DNA from: CBDBND01 sp965262665
GTDB taxonomy: Bacteria > Pseudomonadota > Alphaproteobacteria > Rhodospirillales > Rhodospirillaceae
Direction of reading: 5' to 3'
Assembly: GCA_965262665.1 (NCBI GenBank)
Contig: OZ253551.1
Span: 310,001-374,000 of the forward strand
DNA length: 64,000 nt
The notes under the pieces are model-generated. The model made no database searches and was not told where the DNA came from. It saw only the letters and a program-made list of their open reading frames with translations. Position 1 is the first letter of the stretch. Each line of letters starts with the position of its first letter. Position numbers and translations under genes: made by a program. Shown piece by piece: positions 56,659 through 64,000 of the stretch.

Positions 56659-56679
56659 AATCGCGTCCAAAGACAAGGT

Positions 56680-56708
56680 GGCGGCTCTCTAAACGGAGCC
56701 GCCGTTTT
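56680..56708. terminator. GC-rich hairpin with short T tract
   Basis: GGCGGCTC-N8-GAGCCGCC followed on the plus strand by GTTTT. It lies just past the stop of the minus-strand gene at 56713. Direction of action is uncertain. Confidence 0.45.
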
Positions 56709-56712
56709 CGTT

Positions 56713-57132
56713 TCAATGCAGATGGACCTCCGGTCTTGTTTGGGAGTCCGCAAAATCACCGGCTGCGCCGTCGATCATTTCCTTGATGTGAAGATGAATC
56801 TTGCCGTCCGGGTCCTGTTGCATGACGGCATCTGTGCCGGTCCCTTTCAGCGCTTCGCCAGCGGCCCACATGGCGGCGGCAAAGCAGCGCTCGGCGATTA
56901 ATTTCTCAAGGGTTTCGGGTGTGAAGAAAAGCGTCTTGCCGTCGCACACTTTTTCAGCAATTTCCAGGCCGACTTTGATGGCGTCGTAGCGCGGGACCTT
57001 GATTTTTCTGACAGGCCGACCGGCTGCTAAGTCCATTTCCGCCGTGGCCTCTGCGATTTTACCGGCTAACTTGGCGGCTAAGTCGTAGGTCCCCTGGGGC
57101 ATACGGACGTTATTGTATCCAATTTCGGGCAT
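56713..57132 (-). CDS. Hypothetical protein of the element
   Basis: 139 residues from ATG 57130-57132 with GGAGAG upstream. MPEIGYNNVRMPQGTYDLAA, then AGRPVRKIKVPRYDAIKVGL and a His-rich end KIHLHIKEMID. The upstream region has two dyads, suggesting tight control. No family recognised. Confidence 0.55.
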   Translation of the reverse strand: MPEIGYNNVRMPQGTYDLAAKLAGKIAEATAEMDLAAGRPVRKIKVPRYDAIKVGLEIAEKVCDGKTLFFTPETLEKLIAERCFAAAMWAAGEALKGTGTDAVMQQDPDGKIHLHIKEMIDGAAGDFADSQTRPEVHLH

Positions 57133-57150
57133 GATCTCTCCATTCATTAG

Positions 57151-57167
57151 CTTGTAGTAAGTACAAG
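57151..57167. promoter_or_regulatory. CTTGTA dyad upstream of the 139-residue protein gene
   Basis: CTTGTA-N5-TACAAG, 18 bases before the start codon and 11 bases from the TAGGTCA dyad. Possible operator. Confidence 0.4.
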
Positions 57168-57178
57168 AGAACGCTAAT

Positions 57179-57199
57179 TAGGTCAATATAGCTGACCTA
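57179..57199. promoter_or_regulatory. Operator-like dyad, copy 2 (perfect)
   Basis: TAGGTCA-N7-TGACCTA between alpA and the next minus-strand gene. Same form as 49815-49835 in front of the head operon, so one regulator may control both ends of the element. Confidence 0.6.
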
Positions 57200-57212
57200 T
57201 TTGCCGGCTCGC

Positions 57213-57428
57213 TCAATCCTTGGGTTGAAGCCCGTCGATCCAGGCTTGGATGTCGTTCAACCGCCAACGGAGACTTTTTGGACCGGCCTGCACACTTTTG
57301 GGGAACTTGCCGTCATTCATTTGACGGTAGATCAGTGAGCGCTTAATCCCGCAAATTTGCTCGACCTCCCTCAGTCTCAGAAGGCGGTTTGTCTTTAGGC
57401 CAACGATTGGCTCTAGGGGTTGGTCCAT
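57213..57428 (-). CDS. AlpA-family helix-turn-helix regulator
   Basis: 71 residues from ATG 57426-57428, two bases after the integrase stop. LLRLREVEQICGIKRSLIYR, then FPKSVQAGPKSLRWRLNDIQ. Likely excisionase or transcription factor of the element, and one candidate for binding the TAGGTCA dyads. Confidence 0.8.
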   Translation of the reverse strand: MDQPLEPIVGLKTNRLLRLREVEQICGIKRSLIYRQMNDGKFPKSVQAGPKSLRWRLNDIQAWIDGLQPKD

Positions 57429-57430
57429 GT

Positions 57431-58651
57431 TTAATTCCTTTCTGCAGGACGGTGTGGGAAGGCAACCACGGTCGGTGATTCGCCGGTGATGAAATTGGAC
57501 CAAGCGTCCATGAGGGAGTGGCGTTCCTCAAGCAGACGCGTCCGGAAATAGGCACCCTCGACACCGCCGACGGTGTGCGCCAGTGCCGCCTCTGCCAGCT
57601 CACGGCGCTTGCCTGTCTCCGCGCACCAATCCCGGAAGGTGGATCTGAAACCGTGGCACGTTGACTCGATACCAGCCAACCGCACGACGCGGGCAAGCGC
57701 GACGGAACTCAAGGGCTTGCCGGTAGCCGATAGGAACACCAGACCGTCACCGCCGGTCGCCTCGCGCTGTTCTTGCAGGATCGCCAAAGAACGCCCGGAG
57801 AGCGGGATTTTGTGCTCACGTCCGGCTTTCATGCGTTCCGCCGGAATGGTCCAGGTCTTCGTGTCGACGTCGATTTCAGACCAGTCCGCGCCACAGGCTT
57901 CGATCGACCGTGTGGCCGTGAGGATCAAGAACTCAAGCGCCCGGGTGGTGGCTGCCCATGCCCCGCACTGTTGTATGTGAACTATTGCAATGGGCAACTC
58001 GGCATATGGCAGCGCTTTGAAGTGTTGCGCCCTTTTCTGCGGCTTTGGCAGGGCAGCGCTGATGGCTTCTCCCGCCGGGTTGTCTTCGCGGTAGCCCTCG
58101 GCAATCGCCCATTTCATCACCGCGCTTATCCGCCGCCTAACCCTGTTCATAGTTACGTGCTTATTGGCCCAATGCGGCGACAGGACGCGCATTACGTCCG
58201 AGACGGTAACGGCGTCAACCCGTTTCTCGCCAATGATCGGGAAGGCGTATTTTTGAAGACTGGCACGCCATTGTGCGGCTGACTTGCCGCTCTCTTTCCA
58301 GCCCTCGGCATAAAGCTCGATGACCCTCTCGGCGCACTCTGAGAACGTCGGCATCATGGCCGCACGTTTTTCAAACAGCGGATCGCCGCCCTCACGTGCG
58401 ATCTTGCGATTGTAGGCGGCGTCGGCCCGTGCTTGGGCCAGGGACCGCATGGGATAGGACCCAAGGCCTAGCCGGGTGGGCTTCCTTTTGACGAGTAGGC
58501 GTTGCACCCATGATCTGCTGGTTGGGCTGCGCCAATCCAGGTAGAGCGTTGCACCATCGGCGTACATTCCCGGCTGAGTAATCGCCGCGCAAAACTTGGC
58601 GGTTAGCCGGTTCGATAGCTGCGGACCCTTGGGCTTTCTGCCTTTTGACAT
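57431..58651 (-). CDS. int: Tyrosine-recombinase integrase (P4/DUF4102 type), intact
   Basis: 406 residues from ATG 58649-58651. N-terminal DUF4102 domain (YADGATLYLDWRSP, RLGLGSYPMRSLAQAR) and catalytic domain with TATRSIEACGADW, CHGFRSTFRDWCAE and LAHTVGGVEGAYFR (Arg, His-x-x-Arg, His, Tyr). Catalyses integration at the prmA core 187 bases away. Intact, unlike the related gene at 2775-3947. Confidence 0.93.
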   Translation of the reverse strand: MSKGRKPKGPQLSNRLTAKFCAAITQPGMYADGATLYLDWRSPTSRSWVQRLLVKRKPTRLGLGSYPMRSLAQARADAAYNRKIAREGGDPLFEKRAAMMPTFSECAERVIELYAEGWKESGKSAAQWRASLQKYAFPIIGEKRVDAVTVSDVMRVLSPHWANKHVTMNRVRRRISAVMKWAIAEGYREDNPAGEAISAALPKPQKRAQHFKALPYAELPIAIVHIQQCGAWAATTRALEFLILTATRSIEACGADWSEIDVDTKTWTIPAERMKAGREHKIPLSGRSLAILQEQREATGGDGLVFLSATGKPLSSVALARVVRLAGIESTCHGFRSTFRDWCAETGKRRELAEAALAHTVGGVEGAYFRTRLLEERHSLMDAWSNFITGESPTVVAFPHRPAERN

Positions 58652-58825
58652 GATGGACGCTTCCCCCTGCTTTTGCACAACTTTTTGCTCAAGTGAACAC
58701 GGTAGAACACGGACGGCGCGGATGCAATAGGCAACGGCGCGGACGGGGATATGGAAGATAAGTCATTGATATAGAAGGATAAAAAAGAAGAAAAAGGTTC
58801 AATCGTGGCCGTCTGCCGGACGCAG

Positions 58826-58852
58826 TGTCAGCGGAAAAAACGTCCGCAGACA
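58826..58852. other. Right attachment site (attR) with core dyad
   Basis: TGTCAGCGGA and TCCGCAGACA (9 of 10 symmetric) flank AAAAACG. The shared core AAACGTCC is at 58838-58845. Ten-base arms around a 7-base centre are the layout of tyrosine-recombinase core sites. Confidence 0.7.
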
Positions 58853-59579
58853 GACGGCGTAATGGCCGCGCCAAAATATTGGCTGAAATCAGTGCGAATG
58901 GAGCCGCGGAGTGAATTCGCCTGTCTGCAACGCCGTTGGCTTGGATTAACTCAACGACGTGCCGCAAACCATTGGTATGGACCATGCGATTGGCGACACG
59001 GACCGTTTCGGTATCAATATCGGTTGCCAGAACAGACTTCCGCCAAAGGCGCGCAGCAGCCATGGCAAGAATACCGGTGCCACAGCCGAGATCGAGTACG
59101 GCCGGTGATGTCTGTGATCGAACCAATCGCGTGAACGGCGATCGCTTGCCCAATTGATCAATGGCCGAGAGGCAGCCACTCGTGCTTTCATGTTCACCGG
59201 TGCCGAACGCGGTCGCTGCGTCCACCCGCAAGGGCAAACTCCCAGCCGGGACCAATCCACGGTGGTGACCACCGTGCACCCAGAAACGGCCGACCCGTAG
59301 GGGACTGTACGTTGACAGAGTCGATGCAACCCAATCCTGATTAAGCACTCTTGTGATCGTAAATGAGGGGCTAGGTTTTTCGACTTGGGTGCCGGCTATC
59401 GCCAACCGGGCTGTGAGTTCGGCTGTATCGGGCTCTTCATCAAACAATGCATCAATGCGCCACGTTTGTCCGTCACTCTGCCCATCCTCAAATTGAGACA
59501 CCGCTACGGCGATGTCATCGAGGGCGAGCACAAAGGCGGTTGCATCATCGCGGTTGGCCGTAAAGGAGACCGTCCACAT
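58838..59579 (-). pseudogene. prmA: prmA, 5' fragment (ribosomal protein L11 methyltransferase)
   Basis: About 247 codons of PrmA to the attachment core: RLNQDW-type segment VLNQDWVASTLSTYSPLRVG, RVDAATAFGTGEHESTSGCL and the SAM motif AVLDLGCGTGILAMAAARLW, then SANILARPLRRLSADV. Beyond the core the frame reads about 50 unrelated codons inside the element (to 58689). Excision would restore an intact gene with 49394-49553. A truncated PrmA lacking the last strands is unlikely to work. Confidence 0.92.
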
Positions 59580-60028
59580 GACCGTTATGTCGGCATAAGG
59601 GAGAGACGCTTAAAGCAAAATTTTTTCGGTAAAGCAGGCCTGCAATGATGTCTCTTTAAGGAAATTTCACACATTCCGTATAGAACCATGATGCGTATCT
59701 GATTTAACAAGACGTACAGGAGCAGCAACGTGGTCATGGCTAAGTCATTGATATATAGTCTTCCTCGGCCCATTTCAGCATCCGCTGAAGATGAGCCACC
59801 GCGCCCCGTTCCGAGTCGTCCGGGTGGCTATATAGGTGACATGATCCAAACTTCGGGCGACGACGTACATACTTTAGACCGCCACCAAAATCCGGCGACG
59901 GTGTTGAAAAACTCCCGCGTATTCTGATCCCCTTCGAATATCCGGGACTGCGGCGGTGGAAGCGTATCCCTCCCCAAATCTCCCCCCTCTAAGATCGTTT
60001 CCGCCGCCGGTTTTTCACTTTCCAGCAA
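59580..60028. other. 450-base intergenic region
   Basis: Between divergent-from-nothing prmA and the uvrD end. A plus-strand frame at 59730-59927 (AGGAGC upstream) has no recognised family. TAAGTCATTGATATA at 59741-59755 is repeated at 58759-58773 upstream of the integrase. Confidence 0.5.
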
Positions 60029-62296
60029 TCACGCCGGTTTGACAAAACTGTCGAGGACTTTTTTATTGCCTGCCTTGTCAAACGCGATATCGAGTCGGGT
60101 GTCGTCTACAGCCTGAATGATGCCGTAGCCGAATTTCTGGTGAAAAATACGCATGCCGACGGTGTAGTCACCGGACGACTGTCGCGGCTCCACCTGCCAA
60201 CCGTCCTCATCTATGACCGATGCCTTTCGGGCTTGTCCGGTTTGCCATCTGGAAGACCAGCCTTCCGCAAATCCCTCCGAGGCAGACCCCATCAATTCGC
60301 TGTCGGAAAGATGTTCGACGCCCGTATCGGGCAATTCACCGACGAAGCGTGACGGTAGGCTGGCCTGCCATTGATTGTAGACCCGGCGGTTAGCGGCAAA
60401 TGAGACAAACACTTTCTGCCGCGCGCGGGTCAGGCCCACATAGGCCAGCCGGCGCTCTTCTTCCAGGGAGGCCGCGCCTCCTTCATTGAGCGCGCGGCGG
60501 TGGGGAAAGATCTCCTCCTCCCAACCCGGCAAAAATACCGTATCGAATTCCAATCCTTTGGCTGCATGAAGCGTCATAACCGTCACCGCATCGTCACCAG
60601 CGTTGCTGTCGTTTTCCATCACTAAACTGACATGATCGAGAAACGCAGCAATGGTGTCCCACTCCTCCAGGCCGCCGACAAATTCTTTGAGGTTTTCCAA
60701 CCGGCCCGGTGCTTCTGGCGTTGTGTCCCGCTGCCACATCTCCGTGTAGCCGGACTCATCGAGCACCTGTGCGGATAGATCGGCCGGGGGCATGGTTTCC
60801 CGCAGCGAGCGCCAGCGGGCCATATCAGTAACAAACGAACTCAACGTCTTGCGGGTTTGTGGCCGCAGTTCGTCTGTCTCACACAACTGCATGGCCGCTT
60901 CCATCAGGCTGATACCGGCAGACCGGCCATAGACGTGAATCTTTTGCACCGATGATTCGCCGATCCCTCGTTTTGGTTTGTTAACGATGCGTTCAAAGGC
61001 GAGATCGTCAGTGGGTGTGTGGATGCAACGGAGATAGGCAATGGCGTCGCGGATTTCCATGCGCTCGTAGAAGCGCGGTCCGCCAATCACCCGGTAAGGA
61101 ATGCCTGTGGTGATAAACCGCTCTTCAAACTCCAAGGTTTGGAATCCGGCACGGATCAAGATAGCCATGGACGACAGGGGCGCACCTTTGGACTGCGTTG
61201 CTTCGATTTCATCCACCACCCAGCGGGCTTCTTCCGGACCGTCCCAAACACCACGCACGGTGATCGGTGCTCCCTGATCCGCATTGTTGTCGCCTGCTGT
61301 CTTTAGTGTTTTGCCTAGACGGCCCTCGTTGTGATCAATGAGGTGAGATGCCGCTGCTAAAATGGTTGGTGTGGAGCGGTAGTTGCGCTCCAAGCGAATG
61401 ACTTTGGCGTCTTTGAAGTCGGATTCAAAGCGCAGGATGTTGCCCACCTCAGCACCGCGCCACGAATAAATGGACTGGTCATCATCGCCGACACAGCACA
61501 GGTTACGGTGTTTCTGACACAACAACCGCAGCCACAAATATTGCGCCACATTGGTGTCCTGATATTCGTCCACCAGTATGTAGCGGAACCGGTCCTGATA
61601 TTCGGCGAGGACTTCGGCGTGATCCCGGAACAGGGTCAGGCAGTGGAGCAGAAGATCGCCAAAGTCTGCAGCATTGAGCGTGATCAAGCGCTCCTGATAT
61701 TGGCGGTACAAGTCAACAGCCCGGCCCGCTGCCAAATCCCCGGCCATAGCGGATGTCACCCGCTCATGGGTGAGCCCTTTGTCCTTCCAGCGCTGAATGG
61801 CGCCGAGCAAGACTTGTGCTGGCCACTTCTTGTGATCCACGCCGTCCGCTTCCATCACCTGCTTGAGGAGGCGGACTTGGTCGTCCGTATCAAGAATGGT
61901 GAAGTTGGACTTCAAGCCGACCAACTCGCCGTGCTTGCGGAGGATCTTCACGCCGAGAGCGTGGAACGTGCCAAGCCACAGGGATTCCGCCATGGGTCCG
62001 ACCAGCTCTGACACCCGCTCGCGCATCTCCCGGGCGGCCCGGTTGGTGAAAGTGACGGCCAAAATCTGCCAGGGTTGGGCCAATCGGCGGCCGAGAATAT
62101 GGGCGAGCCGTGTGGTCAGTACCCGAGTCTTGCCCGTCCCTGCGCCCGACAACACCAGCACTGGTCCTTCAGTGGTTTGCACGGCCTGGCACTGCTCCGG
62201 ATTGAGCGCCGTCAGCCAAGGCGGATCGTCAGGGACCTCCGATTGGGTAGACTGAGAAGGCGTTGAGGACTCATCAAGAGCGAAAGGATCGGACAT
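60029..62296 (-). CDS. uvrD: ATP-dependent DNA helicase UvrD/PcrA family
   Basis: 755 residues with SF1 motifs: GAGTGKTRVLTTRLAHI (I), TFHALGVKILRKH (Ib), LVDEYQDTNVAQYLWL (II), GDDDQSIYSWRGAEV (III), LERNYRSTPTILAAA (IV), TLHAAKGLEFDTVFLPG (V), EERRLAYVGLTRARQ (VI). C-terminal Tudor-like end (FHQKFGYGIIQAVDD). Acts in nucleotide excision and mismatch repair. Confidence 0.96.
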   Translation of the reverse strand: MSDPFALDESSTPSQSTQSEVPDDPPWLTALNPEQCQAVQTTEGPVLVLSGAGTGKTRVLTTRLAHILGRRLAQPWQILAVTFTNRAAREMRERVSELVGPMAESLWLGTFHALGVKILRKHGELVGLKSNFTILDTDDQVRLLKQVMEADGVDHKKWPAQVLLGAIQRWKDKGLTHERVTSAMAGDLAAGRAVDLYRQYQERLITLNAADFGDLLLHCLTLFRDHAEVLAEYQDRFRYILVDEYQDTNVAQYLWLRLLCQKHRNLCCVGDDDQSIYSWRGAEVGNILRFESDFKDAKVIRLERNYRSTPTILAAASHLIDHNEGRLGKTLKTAGDNNADQGAPITVRGVWDGPEEARWVVDEIEATQSKGAPLSSMAILIRAGFQTLEFEERFITTGIPYRVIGGPRFYERMEIRDAIAYLRCIHTPTDDLAFERIVNKPKRGIGESSVQKIHVYGRSAGISLMEAAMQLCETDELRPQTRKTLSSFVTDMARWRSLRETMPPADLSAQVLDESGYTEMWQRDTTPEAPGRLENLKEFVGGLEEWDTIAAFLDHVSLVMENDSNAGDDAVTVMTLHAAKGLEFDTVFLPGWEEEIFPHRRALNEGGAASLEEERRLAYVGLTRARQKVFVSFAANRRVYNQWQASLPSRFVGELPDTGVEHLSDSELMGSASEGFAEGWSSRWQTGQARKASVIDEDGWQVEPRQSSGDYTVGMRIFHQKFGYGIIQAVDDTRLDIAFDKAGNKKVLDSFVKPA

Positions 62297-62336
62297 AACC
62301 GCATCCTAGAGCCTTTCTGCGTAGGATTGAATCACC

Positions 62337-63080
62337 TCAAAAGAAATTCTTGCGCCGCTCGTATTCTGTGAGCTCGTAAAAGGTCTGCATATAACCGGTG
62401 CAGTGCGCCTTAAGCAGGACGTAGTCCCCGTCCGCAGTCACCCATGCATGGTAGGGTGGATGAACGTCGGTACCCATACAGTCGTCGTCAGTTGCAGCCC
62501 CTATTCGAAAGTGCAGAGCTTTGAATTGACCGGCTTGGACGGCGACATCCTCTTCACCGATAAACGTGAATGGTAATCCACTGCGTTTGTACAAAATCGG
62601 CCCGGTTGCACCGCGATGATGCAGGGAACATGACAGAGACATGGCTACCTTCTGCTCTCCGGGGCCCTTAGAGAGATCATAACAGTTGGTGTGCATGGCG
62701 TCCGATTGAATGGCATGGGTGCCGAAGAACGCCGGAGGGCGCTCCAAGGGAAACCTTTGCGACACCCGGCCTTCTTTCTCAGTGTAGGTCTCACACTCCG
62801 CCGTGGTCTCCGTAATGCGGTACCATGCGGACCCGACAAATTCTTCATCCGCGGTGGTTTGCACGAAGCTACGCAACGGAGTCCAATTCTCATCGAGATC
62901 GGTAATTGAATCCCGAAGCACTCGCGGCGAGTCTTCGTCTATGGCACAGTGAGCGCGCAGAGTACGGCGCCCGTCGATATGCTTGGTGATGATGAACGAC
63001 TCACCGCCCCGGACCTGGTCCATCTTTTCCGGTTTCTTCGAGGTATAGAGGATTCGTCCACGGATGGTTTCGTGTTGCAT
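62337..63080 (-). CDS. Conserved hypothetical protein (lipocalin-like pattern)
   Basis: 247 residues from ATG 63078-63080. Alternating strands: TLRAHCAIDEDSPRVLRDSI, EEFVGSAWYRITETTAECET, FFGTHAIQSDAMHTNCYDLS, HHRGATGPILYKRSG and HAWVTADGDYVLLKAHCTGY. Conserved in alphaproteobacteria without known function. The frame is open upstream into the solute-binding protein gene, with no stop between them. Confidence 0.7.
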   Translation of the reverse strand: MQHETIRGRILYTSKKPEKMDQVRGGESFIITKHIDGRRTLRAHCAIDEDSPRVLRDSITDLDENWTPLRSFVQTTADEEFVGSAWYRITETTAECETYTEKEGRVSQRFPLERPPAFFGTHAIQSDAMHTNCYDLSKGPGEQKVAMSLSCSLHHRGATGPILYKRSGLPFTFIGEEDVAVQAGQFKALHFRIGAATDDDCMGTDVHPPYHAWVTADGDYVLLKAHCTGYMQTFYELTEYERRKNFF

Positions 63081-64000
63081 GACGGTTTCCCTGTGTGAAG
63101 GCCAATTAAGGCTCAGGCGGAGATCGTGATATCGGATAATGCCGTAGTCGCTGGCAAAACCTGTTACGTGACCCATAAGACCAGTGAAATTGACTAAATG
63201 AAATAGATAGATCACCGGCGGATCGTCGTGAAACCGCCGCAGCAGAGAGCGGATCATGTTTCTTCGGGTGCCCGGATCCAACTCTCTGCGGGCGGCTTGG
63301 ATTAGAGGCATATCGTCTTCATTGCAATGGAACGGGGCGATCCACTCGCACGAATAAATCCGAAACGGCGCCAACGCATCCAGAGCCGGCAAGGCTTCCG
63401 TGACTATGACGAAAGCAGCGCCTTCCCAGCCGCCTTGATAGAGGCGGCGTACAATTTCAGCATTGGTGTTGGCATTGAGACGCACATTGACGCCGACCTG
63501 TTTCAAGTCCGAGGCCACCATGGTGTAGACTGCATTGGCGTTGGACCCCCTGCCATCGATAAATCAATGACCAGGTCAAAACCGTCTTCATACCCGGCCT
63601 CGGCCAACAAACGGCGCGCCCGGTCAGGGTCGTAAAAGTATGGCTCGAGGTTTGAATCGAAATCAGGGACGTTCGAGGGGACCGGCTGAGACGCCACTTC
63701 AGAGTCACCCGCCATCAATACCTCTACCATCGCCGCTTTATTGACCGCATAGTTGAGAGCGCGGCGAACCCGCACGTCTTGCACCGGCGCATCCAAGCCT
63801 GTGCGAAAGGCAATGACTAAATTTGCGCCGCCCTTATCTGCCACTATCGTTCCGCCGGCCTGTTGGAGGATCGATCGGTCATCGGGATTTAAAGAAAAGG
63901 CAACATCGGCACTCCCGGACAGAAGTGCTTGGACGCGGGACGCCTGATCCGGAATCAGCAGAAATTCGAGCCGGTCCACCTGTGGAGAGCGCCACGCATT
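63081..64000 (-). pseudogene. ABC substrate-binding protein family 5, C-terminal part, frameshifted (runs off right edge)
   Basis: Reads LEFLLIPDQASRVQALLSGS, DVRVRRALNYAVNKAAMVEV and FYDPDRARRLLAEAGYEDGF, then after a shift in a G run near 63555 continues NAVYTMVASDLKQVGVNVRL, ending near YHDLRLSLN. One lost G (six to five) explains the break. The last codons run in frame into the next gene. The N-terminus is outside the window. Confidence 0.8.

Larger units (their letters stand above)
56336..56712. other. 377-base intergenic region with dyads
   Basis: No gene. Contains the perfect 12-bp dyad at 56627-56658 and the hairpin at 56680-56708. The minus-strand gene at 55661-56335 must have its promoter here. 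Confidence 0.6.
49546..58845. mobile_element. 9.3 kb integrated phage-satellite-like element in prmA
   Basis: Bounded by an 8-bp repeat in prmA. Plus strand: terminase large subunit, major capsid protein, prohead protease, portal, a tiny gene, a proteasome-like protein. Minus strand from the right end: integrase, AlpA-like regulator, 139-residue protein, 224-residue coiled-coil/HTH protein, 71-residue protein. No small terminase, head-tail connector, tail, lysis, primase or replication gene is recognised. This suggests a capsid-forming satellite that depends on a helper phage, or a reduced prophage. Confidence 0.8.

Noticed and set aside
58689..58837. Extended PrmA C-terminus
   Set aside because: The roughly 50 codons after the attachment core have no PrmA similarity and lie in the element.
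1..64000. CRISPR arrays, rRNA or tRNA genes
   Set aside because: No regularly spaced repeats or RNA gene signatures were found on reading.

Overview
This 64 kb window reads as the chromosome of a hopanoid-making, aerobic, Gram-negative alphaproteobacterium. The gene order argS, SPOR protein, nagZ, M50 protease, scpA, scpB, tatA, tatB, tatC, serS, surE, pcm, LysM/M23 peptidase, DUF815 ATPase, yajC, secDF, Mth938-like gene, NDUFAF6-like gene, trmFO matches a block common in that class. The block is interrupted by several insertions, and an unusually large share of genes is broken.

Layout. 1-3950: right end of a phage-derived element (terminase fragment, small genes, AlpA-like regulator, integrase broken by three in-frame TAA codons), ending inside a DinB-like gene. 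4.4-8.7 kb: four-gene operon on the minus strand (nitrilase family, family-5 solute-binding protein, DUF1838, CpcT-like). 8.8-12.7 kb: degraded nucleoside transporter, double-DUF4170 gene with a frameshift, and trmFO cut by a 1.4 kb element with 351-bp inverted ends. 12.8-24.5 kb: NDUFAF6-like gene, hpnCDE (squalene synthesis for hopanoids), PuuD-like membrane protein, NDUFAF3/Mth938-like gene, secDF and yajC (Sec translocase accessory), DUF815 ATPase, frameshifted flavoprotein, LysM/M23 peptidase. 24.5-38.6 kb: IS630 copy inside a gene coupled to pcm, then the housekeeping block up to erpA. 38.6-49.4 kb: truncated genes, a frameshifted TonB receptor, an intact 2.27 kb IS1595-family transposon carrying a toxin-antitoxin pair, xthA, a Tat-exported aldo/keto reductase, nested IS630 remnants, and aminopeptidase P. 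49.5-58.8 kb: a 9.3 kb integrated phage-satellite-like element that splits prmA. 58.8-64 kb: prmA 5' part, uvrD, a conserved hypothetical protein and a frameshifted solute-binding protein gene.

The two most striking systems are mobile. (1) The 9.3 kb element has defined ends (8-bp core AAACGTCC), an integrase and AlpA-like regulator, and a short head-only phage module in the order terminase, capsid, protease, portal. It has no recognisable tail, replication or lysis genes, and it carries a proteasome-like Ntn-hydrolase gene as apparent cargo. A dyad operator occurs both upstream of the terminase gene and in the regulatory region. (2) The IS1595-family transposon has 14-bp inverted repeats, a perfect 8-bp target duplication and a DUF433/DUF5615 toxin-antitoxin passenger.

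Many single-base frameshifts, several in homopolymers, affect accessory genes while long housekeeping genes are intact. Some are surely real decay (in-frame stops, IS insertions, one frameshift that perfects a palindrome). Others could be consensus errors and need read-level confirmation. All functional assignments come from motif recognition by eye; no database search was run.
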